30,602 bases of DNA from Candidatus Liptonbacteria bacterium (GCA_016212635.1 JACRFR010000032.1:1-30602), one strand, 5' to 3'; shown: positions 22,043-30,461, numbered from the stretch's first letter. Translations and numbers: made by a program. The notes: a model not told the origin generated them from the letters alone.

Positions 22043-22660
22043 ATGCGGTTTCGAGACAGAAACGAGGCTGGCCAGAAGTTAGCTACGTTGCTGACCGAGT
22101 ATAAAAAGAATGCCGTGGTTTACGGACTGCCTCGGGGCGGGGTGGTGGTCGCGGCGCAAGTAGCGCGTGCGTTTGATCTGTCGTTAGATCTAATCATCAC
22201 TCGCAAGATCGGCCATCCGTTCAATCCGGAGTACGCGATCGCCGTGGTCGCCGAGGATGGCTGTACTATCCGGAACGAGTCCGAGGTTGCCCAAGTGGAT
22301 CCGGACTGGTTCCGGCGAGCGGTAAGTGCCGAGACGACAGAGGCTAAAAGACGGCGGGAGATGTATCTGGGCAATCGGCCAAGATCGAAAACGAACAGTA
22401 AGACCGCTATCATCGTAGATGATGGTATCGCCACTGGCCTAACCTTAGAGTTGGCGATCCAAGAAGTTCGACACCTGGGTCCCGAAAGAATTGTAGTGGC
22501 GGTGCCGGTCGCGCCCCGGGATGCTGCGGATAGATTCGCCCGCCTGGCCGACCGGTTCCTGGCCGTAGAAGTGCCGGAAGTCTACCAGGGCGCAGTCGGG
22601 GCTTATTACGAAAATTTCGAGCAGGTTACCGACCAGGAGGTGATAAAATTGCTGCATTAG
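22043..22660 (+). CDS. Type I phosphoribosyltransferase family protein
   Basis: A 205-aa protein with the PRPP-binding loop IIVDDGIATGLT (VDDGIATG at 125-132) and YGLPRGGVVVAAQVA near 27-41. The family (comF/erythromycin-esterase-linked PRTases) is often annotated only as phosphoribosyltransferase; the base acceptor is unknown. The region RKIGHPFNPEYAIAVVAEDG is typical of this subgroup. It stands alone, probably leaderless, between two palindromic elements. Confidence 0.9.
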   Translation: MRFRDRNEAGQKLATLLTEYKKNAVVYGLPRGGVVVAAQVARAFDLSLDLIITRKIGHPFNPEYAIAVVAEDGCTIRNESEVAQVDPDWFRRAVSAETTEAKRRREMYLGNRPRSKTNSKTAIIVDDGIATGLTLELAIQEVRHLGPERIVVAVPVAPRDAADRFARLADRFLAVEVPEVYQGAVGAYYENFEQVTDQEVIKLLH

Positions 22661-22716
22661 AGCCAGGTTCCATTCCCTAAGAAGTAGTATGATTATATTA
22701 CACCACAATCACAATA

Positions 22717-22755
22717 TACCAACAAACTTGAGAATGTTGGTACGTTGGGTAGTAA
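22717..22755 (+). promoter_or_regulatory. Promoter with flanking inverted repeat, ahead of cysteine-rich array
   Basis: TTGAGA (22728-22733), 16 nt, TAGTAA (22750-22755). The -35 lies in the loop of inverted repeat TACCAACA (22717-22724) and TGTTGGTA (22735-22742), a plausible operator. Confidence 0.45.
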
Positions 22756-22764
22756 GCTGAACAT

Positions 22765-24609
22765 ATGAATCCCGAAACTAGGGCTTGTCAGAATTGCAAA
22801 CAGAACTTCGTTATCGCCGACGAGGATTACTTATTCTATAAAAAGCTGGACGTGCCGCCGCCGACCTGGTGCCCGGAGTGCCGGATGATCCGGCGGATGT
22901 GCTGGCGGGATGAGCACGTGCTTTACAAGCGGCCGGACAACCGGACGGGCAAGATAATCTTCAGTGCCTATTCCGAAAAGTCCGGTATTAATGTCTGGGA
23001 CCATAATGATTGGTGGAGCGATGGCTGGGACCCCATGGTTTACGGCCAAGAAATCGATTGGTCGCGGCCATTTCTAACACAGATCCGGGAGCTGATGCAA
23101 GTTGTGCCTTGGTGCGGCCGCATGGCCATTAACCCAGTAAACAGTGATTATTGTCATGATTGCGGTGAATTCAAAAACTGTTTTTACTGTTTTACCGGTC
23201 AAAGGAATGAAGATTGTTCTTATACTACCAATTCTTCTTTAAACAAGGATTGTTTAGAGTTGAATGAGGTTCGGGAATCGGAGCTTTGCTACGAGGATTT
23301 TTTCTGCATCAAATCCTATCGGGTCTTTTTCTCTTGCTACATCGAAAATTCCCAGGACATTTGGTTCTCCCGCAATCTGACCGGTTGCACTAATTGTTTT
23401 GGCTGTGTCAGTCTGCGCAATAAATCGTACTGCTGGTATAATGAGCAGCTCTCACCGGAAGAGTATCGGGAGCGTCTGGCTGGGTTTAGTTCCAACTCAT
23501 ATCGCACAGTTACTGAACTCAAGAGAGAAGCCCAGGGATTTTGGCTCAAACATCCGGTGCGGGCAGTGGAAGGCAGGCGTAGCGTGGACGTAACCGGCAA
23601 TTACTTTACCAATGCCCGTGATTGCAAGAATTCTTTTTATGTTTTAGATAGTGAGCATAACAAGTACTGCTATAAATTATCCCGGAGTACGGACACAATG
23701 GATTTCACGGTCTGGGGCAGTTCCAGCAATCAGTGTTATGAGTGTTCCACCAGCGGGCGACAAAACGAGCGGATCCGTTTTTGTTTTTACTGTTATCCGG
23801 CCTGTCGCGACCTGGAGTATTGCTTGGAGTGTCATACCACAGCAGATTGCTTCGGCTGTGTAGGGTTGCGGGATAAGCGTTTCTGCATCCTTAACCGCCA
23901 ATATTCCGAAGAGGAATACCGCAAGTTACGATCACGGATCGTTGTCCAAATGAAGGACCTGCCTTACCGGGACGCCAAGGGCAGGGTATACGCCTATGGA
24001 GAATTTTATCCGCCGGAGTTCTCACCCTATGGCTACAACGAGACACTGGCGCACGAATATTTTCCTTTAACCCAAACCGAAGCTGAAGAGAGAGGATTTC
24101 GCTGGATCGAGCCGGACAACAAGGACTATCAGATCACGCTCCAACCCGGCAGCTTGCCGGACAACATTCGAGACGTACCAGATTCGATCACCCAAGAGAT
24201 CATTGCCTGCGAACATGCGACGGATTCCTGGCAAGGTGCGTATGGTCAGTGCAATCAGCACTGCGTGACCGCTTTCCGGATCGTGCCCATGGAACTGGCG
24301 TTCTATCGCCACATCGGATTGCCGCTCCCGCGGCTCTGCATAAATTGTCGGCACTATGAACGCCTGAAACTCCGCACGCCAGTGAAACTCTGGCAGCGGC
24401 GTTGCCAGTGTCAGGAAGCGAGGAGCGACCCGCGCTACGCCGAAGGCTCCAGCGAGGCGAGGGAGCGAAGAGCGAGGAGCGCATACCGGAACACCACAAA
24501 ACATTCCCACGGGAACAAGCCGTGCCCCAACGAATTCGAGACATCCTACTCCCCAGACCGTCCGGAAATCGTGTATTGCGAATCATGCTACAATGCGGAA
24601 GTCGCCTAG
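22765..24609 (+). CDS. Cysteine-rich zinc-ribbon/repeat protein, array member 1 (614 aa)
   Basis: First of four tandem paralogues. N-terminal zinc ribbon C8-x2-C11 ... C36-x2-C39 (PPPTWCPECRMIRRM), a WWSDGWDP segment, then a cysteine-dense region ending NCFGCVSLRNKSYC...SPEEY. A non-Cys linker follows (FWLKHPVRAV), then a second cysteine-dense region ending DCFGCVGLRDKRFCILNRQYSEEEY, YGEFYPPEFSPYGYNET, a C-terminal zinc ribbon (C...CNQHCVTAFRI...LPRLCINCR), CQC, NTTKHSHGNKPCPNEFETSY, and CESCYNAEVA. There is no signal peptide or membrane segment. Codons for about QEARSDPRYAEGSSEARERR derive from a repeat also seen at about 4925-4950. I recall similar proteins in Parcubacteria with uninformative names; function unknown. 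Confidence 0.85.
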   Translation: MNPETRACQNCKQNFVIADEDYLFYKKLDVPPPTWCPECRMIRRMCWRDEHVLYKRPDNRTGKIIFSAYSEKSGINVWDHNDWWSDGWDPMVYGQEIDWSRPFLTQIRELMQVVPWCGRMAINPVNSDYCHDCGEFKNCFYCFTGQRNEDCSYTTNSSLNKDCLELNEVRESELCYEDFFCIKSYRVFFSCYIENSQDIWFSRNLTGCTNCFGCVSLRNKSYCWYNEQLSPEEYRERLAGFSSNSYRTVTELKREAQGFWLKHPVRAVEGRRSVDVTGNYFTNARDCKNSFYVLDSEHNKYCYKLSRSTDTMDFTVWGSSSNQCYECSTSGRQNERIRFCFYCYPACRDLEYCLECHTTADCFGCVGLRDKRFCILNRQYSEEEYRKLRSRIVVQMKDLPYRDAKGRVYAYGEFYPPEFSPYGYNETLAHEYFPLTQTEAEERGFRWIEPDNKDYQITLQPGSLPDNIRDVPDSITQEIIACEHATDSWQGAYGQCNQHCVTAFRIVPMELAFYRHIGLPLPRLCINCRHYERLKLRTPVKLWQRRCQCQEARSDPRYAEGSSEARERRARSAYRNTTKHSHGNKPCPNEFETSYSPDRPEIVYCESCYNAEVA

Positions 24610-24677
24610 CACCGAATGTATCGAGGTCGGGCCTCGAGGAATTCTGGAGGCCCGACCTCAAGAAATTCATTAATCTC
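24606..24677 (+). repeat. Array spacer 1 with interspersed hairpin
   Basis: CACCGAATGTATCGAGG, hairpin GAGGTCGGGCCTC/GAGGCCCGACCTC (24623-24659), then AAGAAATTCATTAATCTC directly before the ATG. Nearly the same 70 nt recur before members 3 and 4. Confidence 0.95.
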
Positions 24678-26510
24678 ATGAGCGAACAACGAATCTGTCA
24701 GAATTGTAAAAGTGGATTCACCATTGAGCCGGAAGATTCTGATTTTTATAAAAAACTCGACGTGCCGCCGCCGACCTGGTGCCCGGAGTGCCGGATGATC
24801 CGGCGGATGTGTTTTAGGAATGAGCGCACACTCTATAAGCGTCATTGCGATGCGTCCGGACACGGCGAGGAAATGATTTCGGTGTTTTCACCCGACAGTC
24901 CCCAACGGGTATATTGCCACAAAAGCTGGTGGGGAGATGACTGGGATGCCCTGGCCTATGGCCGGAATTATGATTTTTCCAGGAATTTCTTCGAGCAATT
25001 TAAAGAATTATGGCAAGCGGTACCGGACATCGGACTGTTCAACATCAATCCGGTCAACAGCGACTACTGCAGTATCACCGAGGGCAATAAGAATTGCTAC
25101 CTGGTCATTGGCGGGGATTTTAACGAGAATTGCGCCTACTCCGCGTTCAACTTCCATTGTCAGGAGTGTCTGGATTGCTACTGGATATCCAAATGTGAGT
25201 GGAATTACGAGACCGTGGATTGCATCTCTTGTTCGCGCTTGCGCCATAGCCGCTACTCGGAGGGTTGTTACAATAGCGCTTTCTTGTTTAACTGCCGCAA
25301 CTGCCACGATTGCTTTATGTGCGCCAATCTGAATAACGGAGCTTACCAGATCTTGAATCAACAATACTCTAAGGAAGAGTATCAAAGGAAGATCGGCGAG
25401 TATGATCTAACCAGCCGGCAGGTTGTGGCCGAATTGAAGGCGAAATTCCGGGAACATACCTTAAAGTATCCGCGCCGCTTTGCGCGCCTGCTGCGGTCCG
25501 TGAATTCCACCGGAGACAACGTGGAAGAGTCCAAGAATTGCCGCGCTTGCTTCGACGTTTTCGGCGGGGCCGAAGATTGCCGCTACCTGTGGCTGACCTA
25601 TTCCCAGGTCAAGAATTGCTACGATATCGACCATTCCGGCATGCAGTCCCAGGAAGCCTGCGACGATTCCACTATTTACCCAGGCAATCAAGTGTTCTAT
25701 TCCCGGTTCATTTTTAACAGCCAAAATATTTTCTACAGCTATAACTGCCACAATTGCTCGAATTGTTTCGGCTGTGTGGGCCTAAGGAATAAAAAATATT
25801 GCGTGTTCAATCGTCAGTACAACGAAGACGAGTACCGTGAATTGGTTGCTAAGATCCGCAACCACATGGATCAGCTCTCCTATCAGTCAAAAGTCAATGG
25901 TCAAAGGTCAATTGTTTACAAATACGGCGAGTTTTTCCCGCCCGACATATCACCCTTCGGTTATAATGAAACAGTGGCCCAGGAGCTTTTTCCCAAGAAT
26001 GCCGCAGAGGTCAAACAAATGGGTGGTCGCTGGCAAGAAGGGACCACTCGCAACTATCGGGTCACGATCTCCCATAGAGAGCTTCCGGACCGGATCGCGG
26101 ACATATCGGAAGATATATCGAAACAAGTCATTTCCTGCGAACATGAAGGCAAGTGCCAGGATCAATGCGCCACTGCTTTTCGGGTTACTCCAGAAGAATT
26201 TAGGTTTTATCAGAACTTCGGCGTGCCGGTTCCGAGTCTCTGTCCTAACTGCCGGCATTATGCGAGGTTAAAGCAAAGAAACCCGATGAAGTTGTGGCAC
26301 CGACGTTGCATGTGCGGCGGGCGAAGCAAACGACTCCATATTACGCCTTCGCAAGACGTAGCTACGTCTTGCGAAGGCGTAATATGCCAAAATACCACCC
26401 GGCATTTCCATGGTGCGGAGCCGTGCCTTAATGAGTTTGAGACCAGCTACGCCCCCGACCGGCCGGAGATCGTGTATTGTGAACAATGCTACCAGGCGGA
26501 AGTCGCCTAA
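24678..26510 (+). CDS. Cysteine-rich zinc-ribbon/repeat protein, array member 2 (610 aa)
   Basis: Same architecture as member 1. ATG 24678 (MSEQRICQNCKSGF) follows the conserved ATTAATCTC; the frame is open further upstream but without homology. Zinc ribbon C7/C10 and C35/C38 is intact. The following knuckle is half lost: HCDASG and YCHKS keep one cysteine of each CxxC. The first Cys-rich block ends NCHDCFMCANLNNGAYQILNQQYSKEEY, and the second NCFGCVGLRNKKYCVFNRQYNEDEY. C-terminal ribbon CQDQCATAFRV...SLCPNCR. A 50-bp perfect palindrome (26337-26386) lies in frame, encoding about HITPSQDVATSCEGVI, between CMC and NTTRHFHG. Confidence 0.85.
   Translation: MSEQRICQNCKSGFTIEPEDSDFYKKLDVPPPTWCPECRMIRRMCFRNERTLYKRHCDASGHGEEMISVFSPDSPQRVYCHKSWWGDDWDALAYGRNYDFSRNFFEQFKELWQAVPDIGLFNINPVNSDYCSITEGNKNCYLVIGGDFNENCAYSAFNFHCQECLDCYWISKCEWNYETVDCISCSRLRHSRYSEGCYNSAFLFNCRNCHDCFMCANLNNGAYQILNQQYSKEEYQRKIGEYDLTSRQVVAELKAKFREHTLKYPRRFARLLRSVNSTGDNVEESKNCRACFDVFGGAEDCRYLWLTYSQVKNCYDIDHSGMQSQEACDDSTIYPGNQVFYSRFIFNSQNIFYSYNCHNCSNCFGCVGLRNKKYCVFNRQYNEDEYRELVAKIRNHMDQLSYQSKVNGQRSIVYKYGEFFPPDISPFGYNETVAQELFPKNAAEVKQMGGRWQEGTTRNYRVTISHRELPDRIADISEDISKQVISCEHEGKCQDQCATAFRVTPEEFRFYQNFGVPVPSLCPNCRHYARLKQRNPMKLWHRRCMCGGRSKRLHITPSQDVATSCEGVICQNTTRHFHGAEPCLNEFETSYAPDRPEIVYCEQCYQAEVA
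26337..26386. repeat. 50-bp perfect palindrome within array member 2
   Basis: Centred on TAGCTA (26359-26364); arm CATATTACGCCTTCGCAAGA continuing CGTAG. It is read through in frame. Confidence 0.95.
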
Positions 26511-26622
26511 CACCGAATGTATCGAGGTCGGGCCTCGAGGAATTCTGGAGGCCCGACCTCAAGAAATTCATTAGATTGGTATGATTAGTAGACATTCGTA
26601 TATTGGCATCAGGAATAATCTC
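26507..26622 (+). repeat. Array spacer 2 with interspersed hairpin and 42-nt insertion
   Basis: Same hairpin spacer as 24606-24677 (hairpin 26523-26560), but about 42 nt (GATTGGTATGATTAGTAGAC onward) are inserted between ATTCATTA and TAATCTC before the ATG. Confidence 0.92.
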
Positions 26623-28566
26623 ATGAGCGAACATCGAACCTGTCAGAATTGTAAATCCCAGTTCACCATCGAACCGGAAGATTTTGATTTCTACCGCAAG
26701 ATAGGACTATCCCGCCCCGCACCAGAGCAGAGCACGGTGCGGGGCAGCCTCCCGAACCACGTAGGGTTCGGGACTAAACCCCGCACCCAAGGTGGTGCGT
26801 GGGCGGAACCGTATTCGCCGCAGGCGAATTCTGGTTCTTGGGCGCCGACCTGGTGTCCGGAGTGCCGGACACAAAGGCGAATGTCCTGGCGTAACATGTG
26901 GCACCTGTTCAAGAAGGCGGATGCCTTGACCGGACAAGAGATATTTTCGGCTTTTCCGCCCGAGTCCCCGGTCAAAATATACGACCGGGACTATTGGTGG
27001 ACGGACGCCTGGAATCCGATAGAATACGGCCGGGAAATCGATTGGGCGAAGCCTTTCATCCAACAAGTGCACGAGCTAATACTCGCGGTGCCGCTCCCGG
27101 CTCATTCGATATACAACACATCTAACTGCCAGTATTGCACCAATGCCAACGGGATAAAAAATTGTTATTTAACCCGGGGCGCTACCGACACCGAGGATTG
27201 TGCCTATGTGATCTGGGACCATGCTTCCAAGCAATGTCTGGACAGTCACATGACCGAGCGCTGCGAACTGGGGTATAACAACGTTAATGCCACTCGTTGT
27301 TATAAGGCGTTCTCCTGTATCAATTGTGAGGACTGCCAGGAGACGATACTTTGCAAAGATTGCAACGGCTGTTCCAGTTGCCTAGGCTGTGTCGGTTTGC
27401 GCGGGAAGTCCTACTACTTATTTAATCAGCCCTACAGTAAAGAAGATTACGCTCGGGCGATAAAAGAGCTAGGACTGGATTCCTGGGCGGGATGGGAAAA
27501 ATGTGCCGCCCGGGCTAGGGAAGCGTGGTTATCTTTCCCCGTGAAATTTATACAGGGATTACAAAACGCGCGAGTTAGCGGCGATTATATTTATAATTCC
27601 AAGAACACCCACGCTTCCTGGCGGGTTCATGGCGCGGAGGACTGCAAGTTCTGTTTTAATCTGCTGTCCGGGCCGGTCAAGGATTGCTACGACTACTCCA
27701 ATTGGGGCCAGGGCAGCGAACTGCTATACGAGTGTTTGGTTTGCGGCGACCAAACCTATAATCTGAAATTCTGCTGGAATTGTTTGGGCGGAGCCAAGAA
27801 CATTCAATATTCCATATTTTGTCCCGGAGCGAGCAATGTGTTCGGTTGCGTGGGTATACGTAAGACCGAGTATTGCATCTTAAACAAGCAATACTCCAAA
27901 GAAGAATACGAAAAGTTGGTGCCTAAATTGATAGAATTTATGAACACTCGTCCATATGTAGATAAAGGAGGCAGAACATATAAGTACGGCGAATTTTTCC
28001 CGGCGGAGCTTTCCCCGTTTCCCTATAACGTCTCGGAAGCTTATGAATGGTATCCCAAGAGTCGGGAAGAGGTTTTAGCAGAGGGGTGGGCCTGGAAAGA
28101 GGCAGAGAAAAGAAGCTACCAGCCGACATTAAAAGCGGAGAACCTGCCGGGCCGGATCAGTGAGGCCGAAAAAGACATGACCAATAAAGTCATTGAGTGC
28201 GCCCACGCCGGTCGTAGCTGCAATCAAGAGTGTACGGAGGCTTTTCGGATCATCCCGCAAGAATTTGAATTTTTGAAAAGGTTCGATTTGCCTTTACCGC
28301 GACTCTGCCCCAACTGCCGGCACTATGAGCGGCTCAAGCATCGCAATCTGCCCAAGCTATGGCATCGGCGATGCGCCTGCCGGGGTAATTTATCGTCACC
28401 TGATGACGATAAAATTCTATCATCATCCGATATTTCTAAATATCGCAACACCGCCAAGCATTTTCACGATGGTAAGCCGTGCCCGAACGAATTTGAGACA
28501 AGTTATCCGCCGGAGCGGCCGGAAATCGTGTACTGCGAGCAGTGCTACAATAGTGAAGTCGCCTAA
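26623..28566 (+). CDS. Cysteine-rich zinc-ribbon/repeat protein, array member 3 (647 aa)
   Basis: The longest member. ATG 26623 (MSEHRTCQNCKSQF) is chosen by homology; an in-frame ATG at 26581 lies in the spacer insertion. The N-terminal ribbon is interrupted: between FYRKI and PTWCPEC, where siblings have DVPP, there are 47 residues (GLSRPAPEQS...SGSWA) encoded by about 140 nt of nested hairpins (26707-26843). The second knuckle is lost (KADALTG, IYDRD). Cys-rich blocks end SCLGCVGLRGKSYYLFNQPYSKEDY and VFGCVGIRKTEYCILNKQYSKEEY. C-terminal ribbon CNQECTEAFRI...RLCPNCR. A 10-bp hairpin at 28389-28413 (NLSSPDDDKI) lies after CAC. The end is PEIVYCEQCYNSEVA. Confidence 0.85.
   Translation: MSEHRTCQNCKSQFTIEPEDFDFYRKIGLSRPAPEQSTVRGSLPNHVGFGTKPRTQGGAWAEPYSPQANSGSWAPTWCPECRTQRRMSWRNMWHLFKKADALTGQEIFSAFPPESPVKIYDRDYWWTDAWNPIEYGREIDWAKPFIQQVHELILAVPLPAHSIYNTSNCQYCTNANGIKNCYLTRGATDTEDCAYVIWDHASKQCLDSHMTERCELGYNNVNATRCYKAFSCINCEDCQETILCKDCNGCSSCLGCVGLRGKSYYLFNQPYSKEDYARAIKELGLDSWAGWEKCAARAREAWLSFPVKFIQGLQNARVSGDYIYNSKNTHASWRVHGAEDCKFCFNLLSGPVKDCYDYSNWGQGSELLYECLVCGDQTYNLKFCWNCLGGAKNIQYSIFCPGASNVFGCVGIRKTEYCILNKQYSKEEYEKLVPKLIEFMNTRPYVDKGGRTYKYGEFFPAELSPFPYNVSEAYEWYPKSREEVLAEGWAWKEAEKRSYQPTLKAENLPGRISEAEKDMTNKVIECAHAGRSCNQECTEAFRIIPQEFEFLKRFDLPLPRLCPNCRHYERLKHRNLPKLWHRRCACRGNLSSPDDDKILSSSDISKYRNTAKHFHDGKPCPNEFETSYPPERPEIVYCEQCYNSEVA
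26707..26843. repeat. Nested-hairpin insertion inside array member 3
   Basis: Successive inverted pairs: CCCCGCACC/GGTGCGGGG, CCCGAACC/GGGTTCGGG, CGCACC/GGTGCG and ATTCGCC/GGCGAAT flanked by GAACC/GGTTC. The length keeps the reading frame. Confidence 0.85.
28389..28413. repeat. 10-bp hairpin inside array member 3
   Basis: TTTATCGTCA, loop CCTGA, TGACGATAAA. It occupies the same protein position as the 50-bp palindrome in member 2. Confidence 0.85.
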
Positions 28567-28634
28567 CACCGAATGTATCGAGGTCGGGCCTCGAGGAATT
28601 CTGGAGGCCCGACCTCAAGAAATTCATTAATCTC
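28567..28634 (+). repeat. Array spacer 3 with interspersed hairpin
   Basis: CACCGAATGTATCGAGG, hairpin 28579-28616, AAGAAATTCATTAATCTC. It is the same as spacer 1. Confidence 0.95.
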
Positions 28635-30332
28635 ATGAGCGAACATCGAACCTGTCAGAATTGTAAATCCCAGTTCACGATCGAGCCTGCTGATTTCGAC
28701 TTCTACCGCAAGATTGACGTGCCGCCACCGACCTGGTGCCCGGAGTGCCGCTATATGCGCCGTCTGTCCTTTTTCAATGAACGCGTATTGTATAAGCGGA
28801 AGTGCGATCTGTGTAGTAAGAATATTATCGCCATGTATCCGGCAGATTCCGACTTGACCGTATACTGCAATTCCTGCTGGTGGAGCGATGCTTGGGATCC
28901 GTTGTCCTTCGGGCGCAAGTACGATCCCACCCGGACTTTTTTCGCACAATTTAGAGAGTTGGTACGTGCGGTTCCGCGTGTTTGTCTGGAAGTGAATTAC
29001 CCGACTCTGATCAACTCGGACTACATCAACCATTCTGCTACATCCAAGAATTGCTACCTCATCTTTACCGCAGATTACTGTGAGAACGTGCTGTATTCCT
29101 CAATTTTGGCCAACGACAAAGACAGTATGGATTGCATCATGCTGGGTGAGTCGGAGCTATGTTATGGAAATATCAATATCGGAAAATGCTATACTACGCA
29201 TTTTTCCGAGGATTCAAATTCCTGTCGCGACTGTTATTTCGTGAAGGATTGTACGGGGTGTGATAACTGTTTCGGGTGTATGGGGCTTCGCAACAAACGC
29301 TATCATATTTTCAACCAACGGTACGAGAAGAAGGAGTACGAGAAAAAAATAAAAGAATTTCACCTGAATACACACCATGGGCTCCAAGAAGCAAGAAAAG
29401 CAACCCTTTCTTTCTGGCTCACAAGACCGCACAAATTCATCCATGATCGGATGAATAAGAATATTACCGGAGATTATGTCTACAATTCGAAAAACGCTCG
29501 AGATATGTTCATGGTGCGGGGGGCGGAAGATTGCCGATTTTGCCAGATCCTGACCTTGCCATCGACCAAGGATACATATGATCTTTCGATCTGGGGCAAC
29601 GGAGTCCAGCGAGTTTACGAGGCGCTGATCGTGGGCGAAGGCGCCGATCAGGTAAAATTTTCCATGCGCTGCTGGCCGGAATGCCGCGGCGTGGAATATT
29701 GCGATTTAGTAATGTCATCGAGCGATATGTTCGGGTGCGTCGGCGTAAGGAAAAAACAATATTGCATCCTGAACCAGCAATACGTCAAAGAGGATTATGA
29801 AATGCTGTGCGGTCAAATTCGGAAAGATATGGATGCAAATCCGTACGTAGACGCGGGCGGCCGTGCCTACCGGTATGGCGAATTTTTCCCGCAAGATATT
29901 TCATTGCATACTTACAATGAAAGCTATGCAATTGATTTTTTCCCTCTAACGCGCGAGGAGGCCGAACAGCGCGGATTGTCCTGGAAGGAGCTTCCCGGTC
30001 CCTCTGCCTCACCGACCCTTCGTGGTAATACGATCCCGGGCGACATATTGGATACGCCCGACACCATTTTAGACGACGTTTTGGAATGCGGTACATGTTT
30101 AAGGCCGTTTCGGTTGGTGCCGGCGGAACTGTCTCTCTTGAGACGCTTTGGTTTCCCAGTGCCGGATCACTGTTTTTACTGCCGCTATAAACAACGCCTA
30201 GAACGTATCAATCCGCCACGCTTACATGCCCGCCAGTGCGCCAAGTGCGGCCAAGATATCCAAACTCCCTACTCGCCGGAACGACCAGAGATAATTTATT
30301 GTGAGCGTTGCTATAATTCCGAAGTTGCATAA
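28635..30332 (+). CDS. Cysteine-rich zinc-ribbon/repeat protein, array member 4 (565 aa)
   Basis: The shortest member and the one with the most complete set of zinc knuckles. Ribbon C7/C10 and C35/C38 is followed by an intact second knuckle KCDLC ... YCNSC, which is lost or half lost in the other three. The first Cys-rich block ends NCFGCMGLRNKRYHIFNQRYEKKEY, and the second MFGCVGVRKKQYCILNQQYVKEDY. YGEFFPQDISLHTYNES follows. C-terminal ribbon ECGTCLRPFRL...HCFYCRY, then CAKC directly followed by TPYSPERPEIIYCERCYNSEVA. The NTxKHxH...CPNEFE segment of its siblings, where palindromes are inserted, is missing. Its first 14 residues are identical to member 3. Confidence 0.85.
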   Translation: MSEHRTCQNCKSQFTIEPADFDFYRKIDVPPPTWCPECRYMRRLSFFNERVLYKRKCDLCSKNIIAMYPADSDLTVYCNSCWWSDAWDPLSFGRKYDPTRTFFAQFRELVRAVPRVCLEVNYPTLINSDYINHSATSKNCYLIFTADYCENVLYSSILANDKDSMDCIMLGESELCYGNINIGKCYTTHFSEDSNSCRDCYFVKDCTGCDNCFGCMGLRNKRYHIFNQRYEKKEYEKKIKEFHLNTHHGLQEARKATLSFWLTRPHKFIHDRMNKNITGDYVYNSKNARDMFMVRGAEDCRFCQILTLPSTKDTYDLSIWGNGVQRVYEALIVGEGADQVKFSMRCWPECRGVEYCDLVMSSSDMFGCVGVRKKQYCILNQQYVKEDYEMLCGQIRKDMDANPYVDAGGRAYRYGEFFPQDISLHTYNESYAIDFFPLTREEAEQRGLSWKELPGPSASPTLRGNTIPGDILDTPDTILDDVLECGTCLRPFRLVPAELSLLRRFGFPVPDHCFYCRYKQRLERINPPRLHARQCAKCGQDIQTPYSPERPEIIYCERCYNSEVA

Positions 30333-30339
30333 ATATCGG

Positions 30340-30374
30340 GAGGTCGGGCCTCGAGGGCTTGGAGACCCGACCTC
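30340..30374. repeat. Interspersed hairpin after array member 4
   Basis: GAGGTCGGGCCTC (30340-30352) and GAGACCCGACCTC (30362-30374), with one mismatch. It lacks the CACCGAATGTAT flank of the internal spacers. Confidence 0.88.
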
Positions 30375-30411
30375 GGGAAATTGAGTCCAACCGATAATAT
30401 GGCTCTAGCCG

Positions 30412-30455
30412 ATTCTCTTATTCTATTATTCTTGAGAACAATAGAATAAGAGAAT
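30412..30455. repeat. 16-bp-arm hairpin downstream of array
   Basis: ATTCTCTTATTCTATT (30412-30427) and AATAGAATAAGAGAAT (30440-30455), with a smaller TTCTTGAGAA palindrome in the loop. Confidence 0.9.
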
Positions 30456-30461
30456 GCAAAT

